Shown here: one piece after another, positions 1-5,133 of the stretch
Layout: each line of letters opens with the position of its first letter
Numbering within the stretch: position 1 is the first letter of the stretch
NCBI GenBank assembly: GCA_030038035.1
Contig: JASHPP010000778.1
Coordinates: 1-13,598 of the forward strand
Direction of reading: 5' to 3'
Origin: Trebonia sp.
GTDB lineage: Bacteria > Actinomycetota > Actinomycetes > Streptosporangiales > Streptosporangiaceae
DNA length: 13,598 bases
Translations under genes and position numbers: made by a program
The notes under the pieces: generated by a model
What the model was told of the DNA's origin: nothing
What the model saw: only the letters and a program-made list of their open reading frames with translations
Database searches by the model: none

Positions 1-140
1 GTCCGCGCGGCCAGGGCCGCGCGGGCCGACTGCGTCGCTTCGGCGCCGGAGGGGTGGCGGGGCGGACTCGAGCATGCGGTCACGCCGGCCGCGGCGGCGG
101 CCGCCAGGAGCAGGACTCGCGTCCAGCGACCACCGGCCAT
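1..140 (-). CDS. Putative lipoprotein, N-terminal part (runs off the left edge)
   Basis: The reading frame starts at the ATG at 140 and is open to the window edge (46 codons seen). It begins MAGGRWTRVLLLAAAAAAG and continues VTACSSPP. This is a classic lipoprotein signal peptide: short positive N-region, alanine/leucine-rich h-region, and a V-T-A-C lipobox with the acylated Cys at residue 23. After it comes a Pro/Ser/Ala-rich stretch typical of the tether in actinobacterial lipoproteins. A purine-rich RBS (GAGGGGG) lies 5 nt before the ATG and fixes the start. The mature domain is outside the window, so function cannot be given. It lies 51 nt downstream of the esterase gene on the same strand, with an inverted repeat between them. 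The lipoprotein call is firm in kind; identity is unknown. Confidence 0.75.
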   Translation of the reverse strand, partial: MAGGRWTRVLLLAAAAAAGVTACSSPPRHPSGAEATQSARAALAAR

Positions 141-149
141 GAGGTCCCC

Positions 150-185
150 CTCACGCTAAGTAAATATTTGATATCGCAGCGTGAG
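150..185. repeat. Inverted repeat between esterase and lipoprotein genes
   Basis: CTCACGCT (150-157) and AGCGTGAG (178-185) are perfect reverse complements around a 20-nt AT-rich centre. The centre itself holds the palindromes AAATATTT (162-169) and GATATC (170-175). In this GC-rich context the AT-rich core stands out. Either arm could serve an operator or promoter of the lipoprotein gene (start at 140). The element could also be an intrinsic-type hairpin after the esterase gene, but no T-run follows it on the minus strand. Role is inferred only. Confidence 0.5.
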
Positions 186-191
186 CATAAC

Positions 192-1502
192 CTACTCAGC
201 GTCACAGGCGGCCGATAACACTGTCCGGCGGGGAGCCGGCTTGGCTGCCTTCTTCGCTGGCTTCTTCGCGGGGTGTTTTGCCGGGTGTTTCGCGGTCGCG
301 TGCGTCGCGCCTTTCGCGGCGGCGGCCCGCTGCCCGGCCGCCACCTGCTCGAAGTGCTGGACCTGCCAGGCGAGCCCCGTCGTCATCCAGGTCAGCATCG
401 GCCGCAGCGCCGTCCGCCAGACCATCGCCTGGTGGCCGCCGCCCGGCACGATCAGCAGCGGAACCTGGGCGACCCGGGTCAGCAGCTCCTGCTGGAAGTA
501 GTCGGCGGCCTCGACGTCCTGCCGGTCGGTGGCGCCCGCCGCCAGCCAGAATTGCGGCACCTCGATCCCGATCGGGATGTCGAGGATGTACTTGTCCGGG
601 GTGTTCCGCAGCAGCAGCGCCGGGTGGTGCGCGAAGACCCAGACGTCGTGTGGCTTGCCGCCCGGCTTGTTGCCGAGCGGGACCTGGCTCTCATCGGGCG
701 CGAAATAGCCGCTGAGCACCCCCGCGTACCCGTAGTTGCCGGGATAGTTCAGCGCGATGTTCGCGGCACAGAACCCGCCTTCTGAGTACCCCGCGACGCC
801 CCACATCAGGCCCGGCTTCTGCACCCGGAGGTTGGCGACGACCCAGTCCGGGACCTCCTTGGCGACGAACGTCATGTCCTGCAGCCCGCCCGGGGCGTTG
901 AGGCACTGCAGCGAGTACTGCAGGCCGCCCTCGGTGTCCGGCATCACGAGCACCGCGGGCTGCGCCTGGTGGGCCGCGAGCAGCTGCAGGTAGATCGGGA
1001 TCACGTTCATCACGTCGATCCACGTCTCCGGCTCGCCTGGCGAGCCGTGCAGGAGCTCGATCACGGGGAACTTGTACGACGCGTAGGCCTTGCTGAAGTA
1101 CTGCGGCGGCAGGTAGATGTACACCTCGCGCGTGATGTGGCTGACCGGCCCGGTGATCACGGTCCGGAACAGGTAGCCGGTCTCCGCGTCGAGCACGGGG
1201 TCGGTGGTGCTGATCTGGCTGCTTACCGAAGCCCCGTTGTCCTTCCCCAGGCCGGCGGCGGACAGCTGCGGAATCGACTGCCCGCTCTGCCCCGACAGGT
1301 CGCTGTACAGCGCTCCCCAGGTTTGGTAGTAGTCGTAGTACTTGTTGACCGCGGCTATCCCGAACACCATCGCGGGAATGAAGGCCAGGCAGGCGGCAAG
1401 GACCCGGAAGACGATCTGCCTGGTGAGCACCAGCCACACAAGCAGCCCGCCGAAAGCCACCATCAGCAGCAGGAAGAACAGCGTTCCCTGCGGTTCTAGC
1501 AC
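192..1502 (-). CDS. Membrane-anchored putative esterase (alpha/beta hydrolase, esterase D/mycolyltransferase-like)
   Basis: This 436-residue protein has an N-terminal membrane part with two hydrophobic helices (about residues 6-26 and 31-51), then an extracytoplasmic alpha/beta-hydrolase domain of the PF00756 type, as in antigen 85/esterase D relatives. Visible motifs are the oxyanion region ELLHGSPGE, the nucleophile elbow GYSEGG (Ser240), a likely acid in AAGATDRQD (Asp336) and GGGHQ (His367). The last ~35 residues are a Lys/Ala/Pro/His tail (KHPAKHPAKKPAKKAAK), which could bind anionic wall polymers or DNA. I chose GTG at 1502 because GAGGAG sits 5 nt upstream. In-frame GTGs at 1508 and 1523 lie on or before that RBS. 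The gene begins 59 nt after tRNA-Ser(CGA) and may share its transcript. Substrate is unknown; an acyl ester or polysaccharide ester is a guess. Confidence 0.8.
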   Translation of the reverse strand: MLEPQGTLFFLLLMVAFGGLLVWLVLTRQIVFRVLAACLAFIPAMVFGIAAVNKYYDYYQTWGALYSDLSGQSGQSIPQLSAAGLGKDNGASVSSQISTTDPVLDAETGYLFRTVITGPVSHITREVYIYLPPQYFSKAYASYKFPVIELLHGSPGEPETWIDVMNVIPIYLQLLAAHQAQPAVLVMPDTEGGLQYSLQCLNAPGGLQDMTFVAKEVPDWVVANLRVQKPGLMWGVAGYSEGGFCAANIALNYPGNYGYAGVLSGYFAPDESQVPLGNKPGGKPHDVWVFAHHPALLLRNTPDKYILDIPIGIEVPQFWLAAGATDRQDVEAADYFQQELLTRVAQVPLLIVPGGGHQAMVWRTALRPMLTWMTTGLAWQVQHFEQVAAGQRAAAAKGATHATAKHPAKHPAKKPAKKAAKPAPRRTVLSAACDAE

Positions 1503-1561
1503 TAGCACTCCTCGCCGTGGCACGTGGCACTGTCAGCCGCGTGCCGTGCGGACGCAACTCC

Positions 1562-1651
1562 TGGCGGTGGAGGTGGGATTTGAACCCACGGAGGGGTTGC
1601 CCCCTCACACGCTTTCGAGGCGTGCGCCCTCGGCCACTAGGCGACTCCACC
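1562..1651 (-). tRNA. tRNA-Ser (anticodon CGA)
   Basis: The minus strand folds as a class II tRNA. Acceptor arms are GGTGGAG and CTCCACC. The anticodon stem is CACGC/GCGTG with loop CTCGAAA (anticodon CGA, plus-strand 1615-1617). There is a long GC-rich variable arm, and the T-arm is GTGGG-TTCAAAT-CCCAC. Discriminator G is followed by an encoded CCA (1562-1564). The long variable arm and the CGA anticodon identify a serine tRNA reading UCG, a common codon in high-GC genomes. It sits directly downstream of tadA on the same strand. Confidence 0.96.
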
Positions 1652-1658
1652 GCCGGTG

Positions 1659-1685
1659 AGCATACCTGACCTTCAACCCCGTCAA
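1659..1685 (-). promoter_or_regulatory. Likely promoter of tRNA-Ser(CGA)
   Basis: On the minus strand TTGACG (1680-1685) is followed 15 bp later by TATGCT (1659-1664). Both boxes are close to the housekeeping consensus, although the spacer is short. Transcription starting about 7 nt past the -10 would begin at about 1652, essentially at the mature tRNA 5' end (1651), leaving almost no leader for RNase P. The position between tadA and the tRNA supports the call; the start site is inferred. Confidence 0.5.
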
Positions 1686-1697
1686 CGACCAGGGGCC

Positions 1698-2165
1698 CTA
1701 CCTGCGTTCCGAGAAAAAAGTTCGGATTATCTTCAGGCACTCGTCAGCCAGCACTCCGCCGATGACTTCGGGGACCGGGGTGAGCCGCTGATCGCGCACG
1801 ACATCCCACAGCGAGCCGGCCGCGCCGGCCCGGGGATCCCGCGCCCCGAACACCAGCCGGCTCAGCCTGGCGGCGGTGATGGCACCAGCGCACATGGTGC
1901 ACGGCTCGAGCGTCACGACGAGCGTCAGGCCGTCCAGCCGCCAGCCGCCGGCGGCCCGGGCCGCGGCCCGGATCGCGACGATCTCGGCGTGCGCCGTCGG
2001 GTCGCCGTCGGCCTCCCGCCTGTTGCGGCCGCGGGCGACCACGCCGCCCGCGGCGTCAAGGACCACGGCGCCGACAGGAACGTCCCCGGCGGCGGCGGCC
2101 GCCGCCGCCTCGGCGAGCGCGCCTCGCATCGCGGGCTCGAACGAAGCCTCGTACCCGGTCGGCAA
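1698..2165 (-). CDS. tadA: tRNA-specific adenosine deaminase TadA
   Basis: This 155-residue zinc deaminase of the cytidine/deoxycytidylate deaminase fold matches the size of bacterial TadA. It converts A34 of tRNA-Arg(ACG) to inosine in the cytoplasm so that one tRNA reads several CGN codons. The zinc site is visible: PTAHAEI (His ligand and proton-shuttling Glu) and LEPCTMCAGA (the two Cys ligands). The N-terminal block GDVPVGAVVLD is also typical. The start is TTG at 2165, 4 nt after the stop of the upstream gene, so translation is probably coupled. An ATG at 2129 would remove the aromatic N-terminal segment (YEASFEPAM) that aligns with other TadAs and is less likely. An alanine run (about residues 19-26) is encoded by a perfect 22-bp GGC/GCC palindrome at 2088-2109. 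Confidence 0.93.
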   Translation of the reverse strand: MPTGYEASFEPAMRGALAEAAAAAAAGDVPVGAVVLDAAGGVVARGRNRREADGDPTAHAEIVAIRAAARAAGGWRLDGLTLVVTLEPCTMCAGAITAARLSRLVFGARDPRAGAAGSLWDVVRDQRLTPVPEVIGGVLADECLKIIRTFFSERR

Positions 2166-2169
2166 GCGC

Positions 2170-2688
2170 TCAGGGGCCGAGGGCGAGATCGAGCGCGCGC
2201 TCCATCGCCGGCCCGAACCCGAGCCGTGCCGCGATGGCCTCCATCGCGTCCTCGACGCTGTCCGGCGGTTCGTCGGTGTCCAGGTCCAGCCGGCTGCAGA
2301 TCGCGGCCAGATCCATCTCGTCCAGGCCGAGGTCCGCGAAGATCGACAGGTCCCCCACCGGGAGCACCTGGTCGATGTCCTCCTCGTCGGGGACGGGGAT
2401 GTCGAGGAAATCGAGCACCTGTTCGGCCAGCGGATAGTCGAGGGCCGCCCCGATGTCGGACAGCAGCACCGACACCTGGCTGCCGATCACGCGGACCGCC
2501 ACGAAGAAATAATCGTCGATCCCGGCGAGCCCGATCGTGCCGGCGATGCTGTGCTGTTGCCTGAGCACGCGGATAAAGCCGGCCAGGTCCCCGGTCACCG
2601 CCACCGGCAGCACGTCAGCGTCCCAGCGCTCGTCCTCGCGGAAGACGATGATCGCAAAGTCTGTCTCGCTTACCTCGGGCATCGCCAT
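2170..2688 (-). CDS. tRNA adenosine deaminase-associated protein (actinobacterial conserved)
   Basis: This acidic protein (172 residues from ATG 2688; 170 from ATG 2682) starts MAMPEVSETDFAIIVFREDE. It contains DVLPVAVTGDLAGFIRVLR, then DDYFFVAVRV, and a C-terminal acidic stretch rich in Asp/Glu (DIPVPDEEDIDQVLPVGDLS). I recognise this from memory as the actinobacterial family always found beside tadA and named 'putative tRNA adenosine deaminase-associated protein' (TIGR03941). It is immediately upstream of tadA with 4 nt between stop and start. Its biochemical role is not established; a partner or regulator of TadA is inferred from the fixed neighbourhood. The frame stays open far upstream, but codon use and the family start support the ATG pair. 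GGGG just before the first ATG is only a weak RBS. A weak CTGACA (2719-2724) with an 18-bp spacer could place transcription close to the ATG. Confidence 0.85.
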   Translation of the reverse strand: MAMPEVSETDFAIIVFREDERWDADVLPVAVTGDLAGFIRVLRQQHSIAGTIGLAGIDDYFFVAVRVIGSQVSVLLSDIGAALDYPLAEQVLDFLDIPVPDEEDIDQVLPVGDLSIFADLGLDEMDLAAICSRLDLDTDEPPDSVEDAMEAIAARLGFGPAMERALDLALGP

Positions 2689-3048
2689 GCCCCAAGCATG
2701 CCTCGCACGGGGGAATGTTGTCAGATCGGGGAACGTCGGCGCACCGAATCCCGCAGATGCGGGACGGCAGATCGGTAAACATGCCCGAGCCGGAGGCTGC
2801 GCCTCGCCGCTGTGCGGCACATCCGGCGTGGCTGCTTCCGGTATGCGGCCTGCGGCGGCATACTCCGTTCGGGGGCGCCATGCTGTCCCTCGGCGCATGC
2901 GTAGCGTCTTTGGATTGCGGGCATACTGCAGCGGACAGGGCGAGCGGCTTGGGCCTCCCCGGCTTGGACCACCCCATCCGAGCTGGCTCCGGGCTAAGAT
3001 AAAGGAAACTGGCATAGTAGAGAAGTCTGCGCTTGTGAGGAGCTGGCA
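2689..3048. other. 360-bp divergent intergenic region
   Basis: No convincing gene is seen on either strand. It separates the tadA operon (minus) from the small-membrane-protein/PH operon (plus) and should hold both promoters. On the plus side TAAGAT (2995-3000) is a fair -10 box about 48 nt before the GTG at 3049, but no good -35 lies at normal spacing. The hexamer GCATAC and its complement GTATGC occur three times (2841, 2858, 2921), two of them as an inverted repeat. GCATGC motifs also recur. Open frames here have irregular codon use and no RBS. Confidence 0.5.
2841..2863. repeat. GTATGC-N11-GCATAC inverted repeat
   Basis: Six-base arms GTATGC (2841-2846) and GCATAC (2858-2863) flank an 11-nt GC-rich spacer. 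A third copy of GCATAC is at 2921-2926. The spacing suits a dimeric repressor operator in the divergent control region, but six-base arms are weak evidence on their own. Confidence 0.3.
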
Positions 3049-3204
3049 GTGAGCTTGAAGACGGTTCTCACGTGGGCTGCCGTGGCCTTTGTCATATGGT
3101 GGGTCATCCAGCAGCCGGCTAGTGCCGCCCATCTAGTGCACAACATCGGAAACCTTCTCTCTACCGCCGCGAGCGGGCTCTCGCATTTCGTCGCCCAGAT
3201 CTGA
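3049..3204 (+). CDS. Small single-pass membrane protein, 51 residues
   Basis: The frame starts at GTG 3049 with RBS GAGGAG at 3037-3042 (6 nt spacing). Sequence pattern: short basic start MSLKTVL, hydrophobic segment TWAAVAFVIWWVI (about residues 8-20), then QQPASAAHLVHNIGNLLSTA and a hydrophobic-amphipathic end with GLSHFVAQI. The second half could be an amphipathic membrane-associated helix. From memory, closely similar short proteins occur upstream of PH-domain proteins in many actinomycetes as hypothetical proteins. The stop TGA at 3202 lies 10 nt before the PH-protein start, and that gene's RBS overlaps it. I infer that the two proteins are made together and may form a membrane complex. 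Function unknown. Confidence 0.8.
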   Translation: MSLKTVLTWAAVAFVIWWVIQQPASAAHLVHNIGNLLSTAASGLSHFVAQI

Positions 3205-3214
3205 GGCTTTCCAA

Positions 3215-3745
3215 GTGGGCATTAGGGTCGTTCCCAACGAGACCGTGCCGGCCAGCGTTTATAAGCACCTCCTGCCGCACGAGCTCCCGGTCACGACCGT
3301 GCGGTTCCACCCGGCGGTGCTGATCGGGCCGGTCGCGACCGTCCTCGGCGGGCTCGCGATCGCCGGCCTGCTCTCCACCACGATCGCCCACAACAGCGGC
3401 GCGGGGATGCTCATCATCTGGTTGCTCTGGTTTGTCCTCGTCGTCAGGCTTCTGATAAAGATCTATACGTGGCTTGAGGATTACTTTGTCGTGACGTCTG
3501 AGCGGCTGATTCTCGTCACCGGGGTCTTCACCAAGACGGTCAACATGATGCCGCTCTCCAAAGTGACCGATATGAGTTTCAAGCGGTCGGCTATGGGCCG
3601 GCTCCTCGGATACGGCGAGTTCATCGTGGAGTCCGCGGGCCAGGACCAGGCGCTGAAGCACATCGAGCATTTGCCATATCCCGAGCAGCTTTACCTCGAG
3701 GTGTGCGGGCTGATCTTCAAGGACAAGGGCGACAGCGACGAGTGA
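3215..3745 (+). CDS. PH-domain (bPH2/DUF304-type) membrane protein
   Basis: This 176-residue protein has an N-terminal soluble start (MGIRVVPNETVPASVYKHLL), a basic/HP segment, two adjacent TM helices (about residues 34-54 and 64-84), and a C-terminal bacterial PH-like domain. Typical bPH2 features are DYFVVTSERLILVTGVFTK, MMPLSKVTDM and GRLLGYGEFIVESAGQDQAL. These proteins (YdbT/YdbS relatives) are membrane-bound; their ligands are not established. The start GTG 3215 has GAGG at 3203-3206, which includes the last bases of the upstream small ORF's stop, so translational coupling is likely. It converges on the ROK gene with a 28-bp gap that shows no clear terminator. Confidence 0.88.
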   Translation: MGIRVVPNETVPASVYKHLLPHELPVTTVRFHPAVLIGPVATVLGGLAIAGLLSTTIAHNSGAGMLIIWLLWFVLVVRLLIKIYTWLEDYFVVTSERLILVTGVFTKTVNMMPLSKVTDMSFKRSAMGRLLGYGEFIVESAGQDQALKHIEHLPYPEQLYLEVCGLIFKDKGDSDE

Positions 3746-3773
3746 GCCGGGCGCGCCGTCGCGGCCGTTATAG

Positions 3774-4790
3774 CTAGCGTCCCTGAATCCACTCCGCGGC
3801 GGCGATCGCCGAGCCCCGGGCGCCGGCCATGTCCAGGTCGGGGACCAGCGCCACCTCGGCCAGCGCGGCCTGCTCCACAAGCAGCGCGGTACTGTCCCTG
3901 ACCGTCGCGACGAACCAGTCGCGAAAGTGCGGCGCGGCGTCGATCACCCCGCCGCCGACGAAATAAACGTCGGGGTCGGTGAACTTGGCCGCGATCGAGA
4001 ACACGCGGCCGACGGCGATCGCCTGCTGCCGGAAGATCGCCAGCGACATCCGGTCGCCCCGCTCGGCGTACGAGCGGACCAGCTTGGCGGCCCGCGCGAC
4101 GGGCACCTCGGCGAGTTCGTGGCCGGGGAACCTGGTCAGCCAGTAGGGCAGCAGGTTCCGCCCGATCCCCGTGAGCGAGGCGACCGACTCGGCGTCCGCG
4201 TACCGCCCGCAGTTGCACGACGGCACCGGCTGCCCCTCTTCCAGCAGGCCGTCCATGGGGATCGGCATGTGGCCGAGTTCGCCCGCCATCCCGCTCACGC
4301 CGCGCACGACCCGGCCGTCCTCGATCACGCCGCCGCCCAGGCCGGTCCCGACGATGGCGGCCACGCTGCTGTGCGCGGCGGAGGCGGCGCCGTAGCGCAC
4401 GTGATGCGCGTAGAGGGCCGCCGCGTTGGCGTCGTTGTTGTACAGGACCGGGATGGCGAGCCGCTCCTCAAACGCGCCCCTGATATCGAACCCGCTCCAC
4501 CCGGGGTGACCGAAGTTCGTCGCGCCGCCGGTCGACAGCACCCCGGTGGCGCTGGCCGGGCCGGGCGTGTCCAGGCCGACCGCGCGTACCCGCTCCCTGG
4601 GCAGGCCGGTGATGGCGAGCGCCTTGTCGAACGAGTCGACCAGCGCCTGAATGGCCTTCTCCGGCCCCTCCCGCACCAGGCTCGGCAGCTCCGCCATCGC
4701 GTCGACAAGGAACCGGCCGGCCGGGTCCACGACGGTGCCGTTGTTCGACGTGCCGCCATTGTCGATCCCAACGGCCACCCAGTCCGGCAT
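3774..4790 (-). CDS. ROK-family sugar kinase (glucokinase-like)
   Basis: This 338-residue protein has the ROK fold: phosphate-1 motif GIDNGGTSN (residues 8-16), catalytic Asp in YNNDANAAALY (Asp120), GTGLGGGVI (148-156) and GELGHMPIP with zinc-ligand His164. There is no N-terminal helix-turn-helix, so it is a kinase and not a NagC/Mlc-type repressor. It probably phosphorylates glucose or another hexose in the cytoplasm. The zinc motif, normally CxCGxxGCxE, reads SCNCGRYADAE: Cys182 and Cys184 are present but the third Cys is Asp189. The start is ATG 4790 with RBS GAGGAGG 4 nt upstream (a TTG at 4793 overlaps the spacer). A perfect 15-bp palindrome lies 63-99 bp upstream of the start. Substrate is not determined by the sequence I can see. 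Confidence 0.88.
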   Translation of the reverse strand: MPDWVAVGIDNGGTSNNGTVVDPAGRFLVDAMAELPSLVREGPEKAIQALVDSFDKALAITGLPRERVRAVGLDTPGPASATGVLSTGGATNFGHPGWSGFDIRGAFEERLAIPVLYNNDANAAALYAHHVRYGAASAAHSSVAAIVGTGLGGGVIEDGRVVRGVSGMAGELGHMPIPMDGLLEEGQPVPSCNCGRYADAESVASLTGIGRNLLPYWLTRFPGHELAEVPVARAAKLVRSYAERGDRMSLAIFRQQAIAVGRVFSIAAKFTDPDVYFVGGGVIDAAPHFRDWFVATVRDSTALLVEQAALAEVALVPDLDMAGARGSAIAAAEWIQGR

Positions 4791-4852
4791 CAACCCTCCT
4801 CAACCACATGAATTCCGTGCTGACCGTGCCAGTGGCCGACGGACCTGGTGGA

Positions 4853-4889
4853 CCTGGTCACCGGTCAGGGGTGGTGACCGGTGACCAGG
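4853..4889. repeat. Perfect 15-bp inverted repeat upstream of the ROK kinase
   Basis: CCTGGTCACCGGTCA (4853-4867) and TGACCGGTGACCAGG (4875-4889) are exact reverse complements around a 7-nt loop. The left arm is preceded by a tandem 9-mer GGACCTGGT (4841-4849, 4850-4858). No T-run follows on either strand, which argues against an intrinsic terminator. An operator (GGTGACC/GGTCACC half-sites) or an RNA hairpin in the kinase leader are the two readings; autoregulation by a sugar-responsive repressor is inference. Confidence 0.7.
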
Positions 4890-4985
4890 AGCGCGGGGTC
4901 ATGCGTCATCTTCGGAAGAATGACTCGCAGGCGATGCTGTGCGCACTATAAGCCAGCATTTCACCGCAATGCCGGCATGTACAGG

Positions 4986-5013
4986 TCCGGTCGGGGCCCT
5001 CGACCGGAGGGCC
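4986..5013 (+). promoter_or_regulatory. Two overlapping, mutually exclusive hairpins
   Basis: TCCGGTCG (4986-4993) pairs perfectly with CGACCGGA (5001-5008). GGCCCTC (4995-5001) pairs perfectly with GAGGGCC (5007-5013). The two stems share bases 5001 and 5007-5008, and each places part of the other in its loop, so both cannot form together. This geometry is that of an RNA switch or attenuator in front of the gene starting at 5134. GC-rich DNA makes short stems common, so chance remains possible. Confidence 0.35.
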
Positions 5014-5133
5014 GAATGCGGTGCCGCCTGACACGGATACTCACACATCGCCACAGTTTCGGCCGACCACTTCTTGTCCTCCCATGGCGGTCCTAGATTG
5101 GCCGCAGGCACCGCCAACATTTGGAGGCAGACA

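Larger units (their letters stand above)
4791..5133. promoter_or_regulatory. 343-bp divergent intergenic region rich in inverted repeats
   Basis: No gene is supported here. The region lies between the ROK kinase (minus) and the papain-like gene (plus). It holds, in order: a perfect 15-bp inverted repeat (4853-4889), an imperfect hairpin with two bulges (4903-4928), an 8-bp stem with one mismatch (GCCAGCAT/ATGCCGGC, 4952-4976), and two overlapping hairpins (4986-5013). Possible plus-strand -10 boxes are TATAAG (4947-4952) and TAGATT (5094-5099). Neither has a good -35, so the start site is open. If transcription starts upstream, the papain-like gene has a long structured leader. Confidence 0.5.

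Noticed and set aside
181..1499. Long plus-strand open frames over the esterase gene
   Set aside because: Codon composition follows the minus-strand gene, products are Arg/Pro-rich without motifs, and no RBS is present.
1524..1561. Imperfect GGCAC/GTGCC hairpin after tRNA-Ser(CGA) as a terminator
   Set aside because: Short stem with a bulge and no T-run; the esterase RBS follows closely.
2689..3048. Open frames in the intergenic region, such as the plus-strand frame 2715-3002 and the upstream extension of the tadA-associated frame
   Set aside because: Irregular codon use, no RBS, no recognisable domain; the family start is at 2688.
3927..4811. Plus-strand frame of nearly 300 codons opposite the ROK gene
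   Set aside because: It mirrors the ROK coding frame; composition is His/Arg/Gly-rich with no fold signature.
5074..5133. Upstream ATG extension of the papain-like gene
   Set aside because: No RBS, and a good RBS (GGAGG) precedes GTG 5134; the extra residues look non-coding.
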